Origin: Streptomyces pathocidini
Lineage (GTDB): Bacteria; Actinomycetota; Actinomycetes; Streptomycetales; Streptomycetaceae
DNA: 40,227 nt
NCBI RefSeq assembly: GCF_001418495.1
Contig: NZ_LIQY01000014.1
Span: 1 to 40,227, forward strand
Direction: 5' to 3'
Made by a program: the position numbers and the translations under genes. This document shows, one piece after another, positions 1-9,044 of the stretch. The notes below the pieces were generated by a model that was given only the letters and a program-made list of their open reading frames with translations, did not search any database and had not been told where the DNA came from. How positions within the stretch are numbered: the first letter of the stretch is position 1; each line of letters opens with the position of its first letter.

Positions 1-1059
1 ATTGTGCTTGCGCGCAAGCAGGCCGCCGGGGCGATCGAGACCGCCTGGTTCGACCGCCACCGCTCCACCCCCGTCACCGAGATCCCCACCCACTGGCCCG
101 ACTGGTACCGGGACATCGTCCAGGCCCGCATCGACACCATCACCTCCCGCCGCGACATCGCCCTCATCGAGCGCCCCGAGTGCAAGCGGCGCTGGGCCAC
201 CGATCCCTGGGAGAAGCGGGAGAAGGCCGCCCTCCGTACGTGGCTGCTCGACAAGTGCGAGGACAAGTCGCTCTGGTTCCACGTTCTCAACGACTTCGAG
301 CAGCCCCGCACCCTCACCGTCGGCCGGCTCGCCGACGAACTCGAGAAGCAGGACGACGCCAAGGCTATCCTCAACACCGCATCTCTCTACGCTACCCACC
401 TCGGCAAGCCCAACCTCACCCTCGCCCAGGTCCTCCAGGATGTGGTCGACGCCGAACATGTCCCGTACCTCGCCGCGTACCGCTACAAGGACAGCGGTCT
501 ACGCAAGCGCGCGCAGTGGGAGGGCATCTGGGAGCAACAGCGCGAGGAAGACCGGAGCGGCCAGCGCCTCGCCATTCCCGTACCGCCGAAGTACACCTCC
601 GCGGACTTCGTGAAGCAGTCCTACTGGTCGAACCGCGGGAAGCTGGACGTACCCAAGGAGCGGTTCGTCTCCTACCCGGACTCGAGTCCCGGCTCCGACC
701 CGACTCTCTTGCTCGGTTGGGCCGGCTGGGACCAACGCGACCAGGCCACCGCCCTACTGAACATCGTGAGCGAGCGCCGTAAACAGCAGGACTGGTCCGG
801 TGAGCAGCTCGTGCCGCTGCTCGCGGGGATCAACGAGCTGATGCCGTGGCTGCGCCAGTGGTTCGGCGAGGTGGACGACGAGTGGGGCGAGGAGTCCGCC
901 GCAGAGGAGTTCCAGAGCTTCCTGGACGGCGAATTGGCGCGCGAACAACTCACCCCTGCCGCACTCACCGCATGGCGTCCGGCGAAGAGGACCCGGGCGC
1001 GCAAGGCATCAGCCACGGCAAAGACGGCCAAGACGAAGGCGACAGAAGACGATGAGTAG
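1..1059 (+). CDS. pglX: BREX-2 adenine-specific DNA methyltransferase PglX, C-terminal part (5' end outside window)
   Basis: The reading frame is open from base 1, so this is the 3' end of a longer gene; about 352 residues are visible. PglX is the site-specific adenine methyltransferase of type 2 BREX (Pgl) systems and marks host DNA as self. The catalytic methyltransferase motifs lie upstream and are not visible. The visible part resembles the PglX tail, including a YWSNRGKLDVPKERFVSYP stretch near residue 209 and a Lys/Arg/Ala-rich C-terminal tail. It ends in TAG at 1057-1059 and overlaps the next start (ATG 1052) by 8 bases. The order PglX-PglY-PglZ-BrxD-BrxHI is the type 2 BREX order, and that context carries much of the weight of this call. 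Confidence 0.88.
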   Translation: MVLARKQAAGAIETAWFDRHRSTPVTEIPTHWPDWYRDIVQARIDTITSRRDIALIERPECKRRWATDPWEKREKAALRTWLLDKCEDKSLWFHVLNDFEQPRTLTVGRLADELEKQDDAKAILNTASLYATHLGKPNLTLAQVLQDVVDAEHVPYLAAYRYKDSGLRKRAQWEGIWEQQREEDRSGQRLAIPVPPKYTSADFVKQSYWSNRGKLDVPKERFVSYPDSSPGSDPTLLLGWAGWDQRDQATALLNIVSERRKQQDWSGEQLVPLLAGINELMPWLRQWFGEVDDEWGEESAAEEFQSFLDGELAREQLTPAALTAWRPAKRTRARKASATAKTAKTKATEDDE

Positions 1060-4000
1060 CGGCAACGACGACCTCTACCTCCGGGACGTACTCGACCTGC
1101 CCGAGTCCGTGCTCGCCGGCTCCTTCAAGGTCGAGCTGTCCGGCGGATTCGACGCGACCGCCGAGCGCGTACGCGAGTACGTGGTCACCCCGCAGCTGGA
1201 ACAGTCTCTCCGCAAGGCGCTCAAGATCGTTGAGGCATCCGTACGGGCGGGGTCGTCCGACGCCGCGTATCTGCACGGATCGTTCGGCTCCGGTAAGAGC
1301 CACTTCATGACCGTGCTGCACGCAATCCTCTCCAACGACCCGGCCGCTCGCACCAAGGCAACGCTCCAGCCGATCATCGCGGACCATGACACATGGCTGC
1401 GGGACCGGAAGTTCCTGATGGTCCCGTTCCACCTGGTCGGTGCGACCGACCTCGATTCGGCGATCCTCGGTGGATACGTCCGCACCGTTCAGCGTTTACA
1501 CGCGGGCGCACCGGTGCCGCCGGTCTACCGGGCGGACGCGATGTTCGAAGACGCCCGCCGCCAGCGGGAGTTCTTCTCCGATGACATGGAGTTCGTCCGC
1601 TGGCTCGGCAACCCCTCGCTGCCGAAGGAGTCAAGCACCGCCCCGCAGGCGGCCGCCGATGACGATGACGATCTGGTGAACCTCGACGTCAAGGAAGCTC
1701 CTCAGGTCTGGACGCCGACGCTCCTCGACGAGGCCTTCGCCGCCGCCCCCGGCGAGAAGGTCCGCAACTGGCTGGCGTCCGCGCTGCTTTCTGGTCCGTA
1801 CTCCTCGTACTCGCTCAGTGCGATCGGCGCGAAGAACGCCTTTCTGCCGCTCGAGAACGGTCTCGACATCATCAGCCAGCACGCCAAGTCCCTTGGCTAC
1901 GACGGGCTGATCCTCTTCCTCGACGAGCTGATCCTCTGGCTCCAGGCACATCTGCGTGAGCGGACCTTCGTCAATGACGAGGTGAACAAGCTCGTCAAGC
2001 TGATCGAGTCGGGTACGGGTGGCCGCGCCCTACCAGTCATCTCGTTCATATCCCGGCAACGCGACCTCTCCGAGCTGATCGGCTCGGACGCGGTCGGCGC
2101 TGACGCCAAGAACCTGGAACAGCAGGTCAAGTACCTGGCGGGCCGCATCGACCCGATCAGCCTGGAGGACCGCAACCTCCCGGAGATCATCAAAGAGCGG
2201 GTGCTCAAGCCGAAGGACGACACCGCCAAGGCCGCGCTCGAAGCCGCCTTCGCCCGGGTCGAGACATCCAACCAGTCGGTGCGGGACGTGCTGCTCGACG
2301 CCAACGGCGCCACCCACGCGGACTGGGCCGACTTCAAGGCGCTGTACCCGGTCTCGCCCGTCCTCCTCAACGTCCTGGTCGCGCTCTCCGGTGCGCTCCA
2401 GCGCGAGCGCACCGGTCTCAAGCTGCTCCAGCAGATGCTCTACAAGCGGCGTGAGGACATGAAGGTCGGTGAGCTGATCCCGCTGGGTGACCTGTGGGAC
2501 GTGCTGGCCGAGGGAATGGGCGAGGCGTTCACCGACCGGCTGCGGAGCGAGGCCGATGCGGCAACTCGCTTCCACGGCAAGGTCAAGGACCACCTCCTCC
2601 AGAAATACGGTTCGGCGGACGACGCCAAATACAAGGCTGACGACCGCTTCATCAAGACGATGCTGCTCGCCTACCTCGCGCCCGAGGTGCCTGCTCTCAC
2701 TCGCCTCACCGGCCCCCGCCTAGCGGCTCTGAACCATGGATCGATCCGCTCCCGCACCGGGCAGGAGGACCGGATCGTGGTCAAGCGGATGCAGGAGCTT
2801 CAGGCGGAGTTTCCCGGTGAGCTGCGCAGTGACGGCAACGACGCGGACCCGGTCTTCACGCTGCATCTGTCTGATCTGGACGTGGAGCCGATCCTGGACA
2901 GTGTCGGCGAGAAGGACACGCACGGCGCCCGCAAGCGGTGGGTGCAGGAGTGGCTGTGGCAAGAGCTGGGGGTCGTCGACAACGGAGGTTTTGTCGCCGA
3001 ACGCGAGGTCGTCTGGCACGGTACGCGGCGCATGGCCGAGTTCGTCTTCGAGAATGTGAGCGATACCCAGATCCTGCCCGACGCGCAGTTCGAACCGTCC
3101 TCGCCGGACCGAATCCGGTTCATCATCGACTACCCCTTCGATGAGAACGAAGACGGGCGGCCCAGCGCGGACGAGAACCGGGTCTTTCGCCTCCAACGGG
3201 AGAAGCCCGATGCCGCGACCACCGTCTGGCTGCCGTCCTTCCTCTCAGCCCAGCGGGGTACCCAGCTCGGCCGGCTCCTGAAGATCAACTATCTGCTCGG
3301 CAGGGATCGGCTGAAGGACTTCGCGACCCACCTGTCGTCCGACGACCAGGTGCGGGTCAGGCATCAGCTGGAGGCCCAGCGCGAGACGCTCGTCTCGCAG
3401 CTGGGCCAGGTACTGCACCAGGCGTACGGAATCGCCAAGGCCAAAGAGACCGACCTCGGCGCCCAGGTGACCGAGGGCAAGCACGTCCATTCGTTGTACG
3501 CCGGGCACACTCCGCAGCTCCAGGGCGGCGGCGTCTTCGAGTACAACCTGCTGAAGCTCGCCGACGGGTTGCTGGACACGCTGTATCCCAAGCACCCGAA
3601 CTTCGATCGTCAGGAGAGCCGCAAGCCGGTCAGTGCCGCAAAGTTCAAGAAGGCGTACGGCTGGATCGCCAGGGCCATGGACGATGGCTCACGCCGGGTC
3701 GTGGTCGACAGCGGTGACATCACGGACGTGGCGCGGATCGTGCACGCGCTGGAACTGGGTGAGGTGTACGACGGGCCACTGAACGTCTCCACGGACTGGC
3801 GCCGCCACATCGACCAGCAGGCGGGCAAGCGTGGGGCCAAGGGCGACTTCTCGGTCGAGGACATCCGCGTCTGGATTGCCGAGCTCGGCTGGACGGGCCT
3901 CGACAAACTGGTCTCCAACCTGGTGATCGCCACCTACGCACTGCTCTCGGACCGCTTCTGGATCTACAACGGGCAGGCGGAAGAGGCCCCCGCGCTGGAC

Positions 4001-4951
4001 CAGATCGGCCCCGGCTGGGCCCTGCGGGCCCAGGAGCGGCCCAGCGAGGAAGAGTTCACGGCAGCACACACCAGGGCCGCGGCGCTGTTCGGCACGAGTG
4101 TCCCGCAGATGCTGTTCGCCCGGAACGTCAACGCACTCGCCACGGACGTTCATGCGAAAGCGGCGGAGCGAGAGGCCGCTGTCAACGGGTTGCGGCGGGC
4201 GCTGACCCGGTTCAGGGCCGCCCTCGGTATCAGTGGCGAGGCCCTCAGCCCACGCGAGCAGTCGGTGCGCGATGCGGCCGACCTGCTGGCTCGGATCAAG
4301 CAGAACCCGGAGCCTACTCCGCTCACCCGTGACCTTGCCGCGGCAACGTATGCGAGCACTGATGTCGTGCTGGCCAAGACCATGTCCTCGGCGCAGCGGG
4401 TGCTGGATGCTCTGGAGAGCACCGACTGGGACCTCATCGAGAGTCTTCGGCAGTACACCGAGCGCGGGGATGATCTCGCTGACCGGTCCAGGCTGTTGCT
4501 CGACGAAATCGCAAAGACAGCGGCAGCCGACGAGTTCGACACCGAGCTCGCCCCGGTGCTGCGCAGTGCGCGCAGTCAGGCCGTATCGATGATCAACGAG
4601 GCAGCGCGCCGCAGTGTCGTGGCGCCCGTCGCGCCCACGCCGCCCCTGCCCATGAGGCCGGTGGTGGTTTCGCCTCCAGCCGAGACGGACGACGAGGACG
4701 ACAAGCCGTTCGAGCAGCCGAAGCCGACGCCCAGTACCCCGGTCACGACGGATGCCCCTCGCCGTGCGCGGCGAGTCTCGGCAGGGCCCACGACTGCGCT
4801 GGAGATCGCGCTGAGCCAGGCCCTCGACGCGATACAGGGCGAGATCCGCGACTACGCAGCCACGCACCCCGGCGTCGAGATCGAAATCCAGTGGCGGGTA
4901 CCCCAGGCCAACCAGGGCGATGGTGCGCAGGCACACGGCGGCGAGGGCTGA
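1052..4951 (+). CDS. pglY: BREX-2 ATPase PglY
   Basis: A 1299-residue P-loop protein, the usual size for PglY, the large ATPase of type 2 BREX needed for phage resistance. The Walker A motif GSFGSGKS lies at residues 76-83 and a Walker B-like segment LILFLDEL near residues 288-297. The C-terminus (about residues 1200-1299) is low-complexity, rich in Pro, Asp and Glu. The start ATG overlaps the pglX stop by 8 bases, and the stop overlaps the pglZ start by one base (TGATG), so translation is coupled. One in-frame TTA leucine codon occurs at 1496-1498 (residue 149), the only TTA codon I found in the visible BREX genes. The assignment rests on size, P-loop motifs and fixed gene order. Confidence 0.9.
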   Translation: MSSGNDDLYLRDVLDLPESVLAGSFKVELSGGFDATAERVREYVVTPQLEQSLRKALKIVEASVRAGSSDAAYLHGSFGSGKSHFMTVLHAILSNDPAARTKATLQPIIADHDTWLRDRKFLMVPFHLVGATDLDSAILGGYVRTVQRLHAGAPVPPVYRADAMFEDARRQREFFSDDMEFVRWLGNPSLPKESSTAPQAAADDDDDLVNLDVKEAPQVWTPTLLDEAFAAAPGEKVRNWLASALLSGPYSSYSLSAIGAKNAFLPLENGLDIISQHAKSLGYDGLILFLDELILWLQAHLRERTFVNDEVNKLVKLIESGTGGRALPVISFISRQRDLSELIGSDAVGADAKNLEQQVKYLAGRIDPISLEDRNLPEIIKERVLKPKDDTAKAALEAAFARVETSNQSVRDVLLDANGATHADWADFKALYPVSPVLLNVLVALSGALQRERTGLKLLQQMLYKRREDMKVGELIPLGDLWDVLAEGMGEAFTDRLRSEADAATRFHGKVKDHLLQKYGSADDAKYKADDRFIKTMLLAYLAPEVPALTRLTGPRLAALNHGSIRSRTGQEDRIVVKRMQELQAEFPGELRSDGNDADPVFTLHLSDLDVEPILDSVGEKDTHGARKRWVQEWLWQELGVVDNGGFVAEREVVWHGTRRMAEFVFENVSDTQILPDAQFEPSSPDRIRFIIDYPFDENEDGRPSADENRVFRLQREKPDAATTVWLPSFLSAQRGTQLGRLLKINYLLGRDRLKDFATHLSSDDQVRVRHQLEAQRETLVSQLGQVLHQAYGIAKAKETDLGAQVTEGKHVHSLYAGHTPQLQGGGVFEYNLLKLADGLLDTLYPKHPNFDRQESRKPVSAAKFKKAYGWIARAMDDGSRRVVVDSGDITDVARIVHALELGEVYDGPLNVSTDWRRHIDQQAGKRGAKGDFSVEDIRVWIAELGWTGLDKLVSNLVIATYALLSDRFWIYNGQAEEAPALDQIGPGWALRAQERPSEEEFTAAHTRAAALFGTSVPQMLFARNVNALATDVHAKAAEREAAVNGLRRALTRFRAALGISGEALSPREQSVRDAADLLARIKQNPEPTPLTRDLAAATYASTDVVLAKTMSSAQRVLDALESTDWDLIESLRQYTERGDDLADRSRLLLDEIAKTAAADEFDTELAPVLRSARSQAVSMINEAARRSVVAPVAPTPPLPMRPVVVSPPAETDDEDDKPFEQPKPTPSTPVTTDAPRRARRVSAGPTTALEIALSQALDAIQGEIRDYAATHPGVEIEIQWRVPQANQGDGAQAHGGEG
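1496..1498 (+). promoter_or_regulatory. Rare TTA leucine codon in pglY (bldA-type control point)
   Basis: The frame of pglY (ATG 1052) reads CGT-TTA-CAC at 1493-1501, so TTA is codon 149. In Streptomyces TTA is decoded only by the bldA tRNA, which accumulates late in development. Full-length PglY may therefore depend on bldA. That consequence is inference; the codon is seen directly. Confidence 0.8.
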
Positions 4952-7719
4952 TGGGAGCCATGGTGCCCGAACTCGACCAGCGGGTCATCACCGGACTTCT
5001 GACCACACGGCTGGCCCATACCAAGGGGCGACGGCTGGTGCTGGTGCACGGTAAGTACGTGGTGGGCGGGCCACAGGAGTTCACTGTGCCGGTCGGCGAG
5101 GGTGAACGCCGCAAGGTCCGGGTCGTACACACCACTTCGGTGCTCGGCATCACCGACGCCTGGCAGGCTCATCTGAATATCGAGGGATCGGACCTGCTGG
5201 TGGTCACCACCGATGTGTCCGGAGATCGGATCAGCCTAGACCTGGTGGGCGAGATGGTGCGCTCGCAGATCATCGCCGTCGACGAGGCCGACATCGTCAA
5301 GCAGCTGTTCGGCGCAGCCGACCTCGACCCTCGCATGCGACGCGACCCATGGCTCTGGCTGCCCGGTGCGCTGATCACCGCTGAGCCGGACGGCGGCTGG
5401 CCCCAACGTGGGGCCGTGCTCACCCTGGACGCAGCGATGCGCGCCCTCGTCGGAGTGCGGCTCGGGCTCGAGGGCGTCTTCGAGGGCGAGGCGTCGGTGG
5501 ATGTCGATGCGCTGCTTACTTGGTCCCGCACGCCCGGCGGGCCACAGCGTTTCGCAGCATTGCCGGAAGCCGAACAGCAGGGCATCGCCGAGTGGCTGGC
5601 GCAGAACGCGGGCGAGGCTGCCCCCGTGCTCCTGCGTCTCGCGCTGAGCGGCCGCGGCACCGAGGCCACTGCGTTGGGTGTACTGGCCTCGGTCATGAAC
5701 GGGGACGCTGCGTCGGCCGATGCGGCCGTCGCTCTGGGCTCCGTCTTCGGCATGGGTTCACGCCCACCCGAACTGCGTGCCTACGCAAGGGCAGTGGAGG
5801 GCACGCTCACCCGATGGATCGGTGAGGCAACGGGGCGGGGCGCGCAGAGCGAGGAGGCACGGCAGCGGGTTCTTGGCGTACTGCGCCAAGCCGATCAACT
5901 GGCCACGGAGGCCCACCTCTCTGCTGCGCTCGCCGACAATCCCTTTCTCCCCTCTGGGTTCCAGGCACGGCTGCGCCGGCTGGCCGAGGCGCTGGCCCGG
6001 GAGCCCCAAGAAGCTCAGACCGCCTGGGAACACGTACAAGAACATCGCCTTGCCGCTGTTCTCTACGCGAAGCGGGTCGAGCTGGCGCGCATGGGCGTAC
6101 GGCTGAAGCACTGGTTGGACGCGCCGGAGCCGGTGGTGTCCTCGATCGACCAAGCTGTGCATGCGCATGTCGCCGACTGGGGGTGGGTGGACCGGGCACT
6201 GGCACAGCTGTGGGTGGGAGACGCCGACGCCGAGCCCGTTCTGGTTAATGCGTACCGCACTGTGCACGACGCGGCGCGGCGGCGACGGGCGACACTCGAC
6301 GCAGCCTTCGCGGCCGAGCTCGGGCCGTGGGCACGGCACGCCAGTGCGGCGCAGCCCGGCGGGACGCTGCTCATCGAGGACGTGCTGGAGAAGGTCGCCG
6401 TGAAGTTGGCGGCGAAGCGACCGCCGCTGGTCCTCGTACTGGACGGGATGAGCAGCGCGGTCGCGGCGCAGCTCGGCGAAGAGTTGACCGGCGCGGGCCG
6501 GTGGAACGAGCTGTCCGGCGACGGGCGGCGGGCAGCTGCGGTCGCCATGATCCCGTCGGTGGCGGTCGTCAGCCGGGCCACCTTGCTGTGCGGACGCCCG
6601 GTCTCGGGCGGGCAGAGTGTGGAGAAGGAGGGATTCGTCGATTTCTGGAAACAGCATCGGCGCGCGGCCGCACTCTTCCACAAGAGCGAGATCGCCGGTC
6701 CTGCGGGGCTCGACCAGCCGCTGGTCGAGGCCATCGCATCGGATGCCGTGGTCGGTGTCGTGCTGAACACCATCGGCGAAAGCCTCGACCACGGGCAGCA
6801 GCGCTCGCTGGCCGACTGGTCGGTGAACCGAGTGAAGTACCTAACCGAACTGCTCAACTCGGCGCGGGGGCAAGGGCGTCCAGTGGTGCTGGTATCCGAT
6901 CACGGACATGTACTGGACCGGACGGAGTCAGACGCAGGACCAGCGACCGCCGAGGGAGTGGAGTCGGCCCGCTGGCGTACGGGGACGGATGCCGGTAAGG
7001 GGGAGATCGCGCTGGCAGGCCCCCGCGTGCTGGAAAACGGCGGTCGGGTCATTGCCCCCTGGTCGGAGGAGCTCCGCTACACCCCGCGTAAGGCCGGCCA
7101 CCACGGTGGTGCCGCACTCGCCGAGATGACGGTGCCGGTACTGGTCCTGACTCCGTCGATCGACCTCGCACCCGACGGATGGGCTGAGCTACCGCGAGAG
7201 TCGGTTCAGCCGCCATGGTGGGAAGCGCAAGTCGCCTCGGGGCCGCTGAAGACCCAAACCACCAAGAAACTGGCGCGGAAGGCGCCACCCTCCAAGCCGA
7301 AGGCACGGCCACAGGAGGGTGAGCTCTTCGCGGACGACGCGGTGGAAACGCCTCCTACCAGGCCCGCCCTCATCGAGCAGCCGACCCCAGTCACGTTGGG
7401 CCGTCAGGTTGTGGACACCAAGCTCTACGAGCATCAGGGGAAGTTCGTGCGCAGGGCCCCGGACCGCAAGGTGGTGGCCGCTGTCATCGACGCACTCGAC
7501 GCATCGGGCGGCACTCTCTCACTCGCCGCAGTCGCCGGGGCCGCCGCCGCTTCGGGGGGGCGCATCAACACCCGCCCGGAAGGCTTTGTCACTGTGCTGA
7601 CTCGGCTGCTGAACATCGAGGGGTACGAAGTCATCAGTCTGATCGACTCCCGGACCCGGGTCCGGCTCAACCGCGACACACTGCGCGAGCAGTTCGAACT
7701 GCCCAGGGAGAACGCATGA
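4951..7719 (+). CDS. pglZ: BREX-2 alkaline-phosphatase-superfamily protein PglZ
   Basis: The 922-residue product has the PglZ pattern. A segment LVLVLDGMSS near residue 494 fits the first metal-site strand of the alkaline phosphatase fold, LVSDHGHVLD near 647 is a DHGH metal-binding motif, and HHGGAALAEM near 717 is the final conserved PglZ block. PglZ is the signature protein of all BREX systems; its substrate is not settled. I chose ATG 4951, which shares one base with the pglY stop and has GAGGG just upstream. ATG 4960 is an alternative that would remove three residues. A Lys/Pro-rich linker (about residues 770-800) separates the phosphatase domain from a C-terminal region. The stop overlaps the brxD start as ATGA. 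Confidence 0.92.
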   Translation: MGAMVPELDQRVITGLLTTRLAHTKGRRLVLVHGKYVVGGPQEFTVPVGEGERRKVRVVHTTSVLGITDAWQAHLNIEGSDLLVVTTDVSGDRISLDLVGEMVRSQIIAVDEADIVKQLFGAADLDPRMRRDPWLWLPGALITAEPDGGWPQRGAVLTLDAAMRALVGVRLGLEGVFEGEASVDVDALLTWSRTPGGPQRFAALPEAEQQGIAEWLAQNAGEAAPVLLRLALSGRGTEATALGVLASVMNGDAASADAAVALGSVFGMGSRPPELRAYARAVEGTLTRWIGEATGRGAQSEEARQRVLGVLRQADQLATEAHLSAALADNPFLPSGFQARLRRLAEALAREPQEAQTAWEHVQEHRLAAVLYAKRVELARMGVRLKHWLDAPEPVVSSIDQAVHAHVADWGWVDRALAQLWVGDADAEPVLVNAYRTVHDAARRRRATLDAAFAAELGPWARHASAAQPGGTLLIEDVLEKVAVKLAAKRPPLVLVLDGMSSAVAAQLGEELTGAGRWNELSGDGRRAAAVAMIPSVAVVSRATLLCGRPVSGGQSVEKEGFVDFWKQHRRAAALFHKSEIAGPAGLDQPLVEAIASDAVVGVVLNTIGESLDHGQQRSLADWSVNRVKYLTELLNSARGQGRPVVLVSDHGHVLDRTESDAGPATAEGVESARWRTGTDAGKGEIALAGPRVLENGGRVIAPWSEELRYTPRKAGHHGGAALAEMTVPVLVLTPSIDLAPDGWAELPRESVQPPWWEAQVASGPLKTQTTKKLARKAPPSKPKARPQEGELFADDAVETPPTRPALIEQPTPVTLGRQVVDTKLYEHQGKFVRRAPDRKVVAAVIDALDASGGTLSLAAVAGAAAASGGRINTRPEGFVTVLTRLLNIEGYEVISLIDSRTRVRLNRDTLREQFELPRENA

Positions 7720-9044
7720 GCGCCGCATCCGTCAGCGCGGCCCGCCGCCGCGAGGTCATCGACGCGCTACGGCGCGGGACCGTACCGCAGTCGGGTCTCG
7801 ACCTCTTCGCGGTCGGGCTGGACCGTTATGCGCCTGCGCTGGACGAGCGGATCGCCACGATCGCAACGGGCAGTGCAGCCTTCCATGCCATTCGCGGCGA
7901 GTACGGGTCAGGCAAGACCTTCTTCGCCCGCTGGCTCGCCGAACGGGCGAAGCGGGCGGGGCTCGCCACCGCCGAGATTCAGATCTCGGAGACAGAGACA
8001 CCACTGCACAAGCTGGAAACCGTCTACCGACGGCTCACCGAGCGGCTGACCACAGCGACCGAGCCTGCCAGTGCCCTGCGCTCGGTGATTGATGGTTGGT
8101 TCTACACCCTCGAAGAGGAGGTGACCGAAGCGCAACCCGAACTGGCTGAAGACAGCGAGGCGTTGGAGTCCGCGGTCGAAGCGCTGCTGGAGGAGCGGCT
8201 CCGTGGCATCGCCCAGACCACTCCCGCCTTCTCCGCCGCCCTGCGCGGCTATCGCAAAGCCACGCTCGACGGGGACGCGGCCACCGCCGAAGCCGTCATC
8301 GCCTGGCTAGGTGGGCAGAAGTCGGTCGCAGCCTCCGCGCGCCGTACCGCGGGGGTGCGCGGAGATCTCGACCACTTCGCGGCACTGGGCTTCCTTCAAG
8401 GGCTGCTCACCGTCCTGAAGGACTGCGGGCACCCCGGACTCCTGCTGGTCCTCGATGAGATCGAGACCTTGCAACGGGTGCGGGGAGACGTGCGCGAGAA
8501 GGGGCTCAACGCGCTACGACAGCTCCTTGACGAGATCGACGTGGGCCGCTTTCCCGGACTCTTTCTGGTCATCACCGGCACACCTGCCTTCTACGACGGA
8601 CAGCAGGGGGTTCAACGTCTGCCTCCACTGGCCCAGCGGCTGACAACCGACTTCTCCACCGATCCATGCTTTGACTCACCGCGGGCGGTCCAGCTGCGAC
8701 TTACCGGTTTCGATCTCCAGCTGCTGGGCGAACTGGGTCGTGCTGTACGCGACTTGTATGCGGACTCGGCTCGGAATCCTGAACGTATCGTTGCCCTCGT
8801 CGACAATACGTACGTGGCGGAGTTGGCCACTGCCATGACGGGCAAACTCGGCGGGCGGGCCGGCATCGCGCCAAGGCTCTTCCTGCGCAAACTCGTCACT
8901 GACGTACTGGACCGGGTGGACGAGTTTGATGACTTCGACCCGCGCAAGCACTACGCGCCGACCGTCAACGGCGACGAGCTGAGCGAAGTCGAGCGCAACG
9001 CCGCGGCGGACAGCGCCGACGAGATCGAGCTGGAGCTGCCGTGA
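7716..9044 (+). CDS. brxD: BREX-2 ATP-binding protein BrxD
   Basis: A 442-residue P-loop ATPase with Walker A GEYGSGKT at residues 61-68 and Walker B LLLVLDEIETL near 241-251, followed by a sensor-like LFLVITGTPAFYDG segment. This fits BrxD, the small ATPase found next to PglZ in type 2 BREX. It starts at ATG 7716 inside the pglZ stop (ATGA) and its TGA overlaps the helicase GTG start (GTGA). The C-terminus is acidic. Alternative ATPase families cannot be excluded by eye, but position and size fit BrxD well. Confidence 0.88.
   Translation: MSAASVSAARRREVIDALRRGTVPQSGLDLFAVGLDRYAPALDERIATIATGSAAFHAIRGEYGSGKTFFARWLAERAKRAGLATAEIQISETETPLHKLETVYRRLTERLTTATEPASALRSVIDGWFYTLEEEVTEAQPELAEDSEALESAVEALLEERLRGIAQTTPAFSAALRGYRKATLDGDAATAEAVIAWLGGQKSVAASARRTAGVRGDLDHFAALGFLQGLLTVLKDCGHPGLLLVLDEIETLQRVRGDVREKGLNALRQLLDEIDVGRFPGLFLVITGTPAFYDGQQGVQRLPPLAQRLTTDFSTDPCFDSPRAVQLRLTGFDLQLLGELGRAVRDLYADSARNPERIVALVDNTYVAELATAMTGKLGGRAGIAPRLFLRKLVTDVLDRVDEFDDFDPRKHYAPTVNGDELSEVERNAAADSADEIELELP

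Noticed and set aside
3689-4936. 415-codon minus-strand open frame opposite pglY
   Set aside because: Composition is typical of an antisense shadow, and pglY has clear P-loop motifs and overlaps on both sides.
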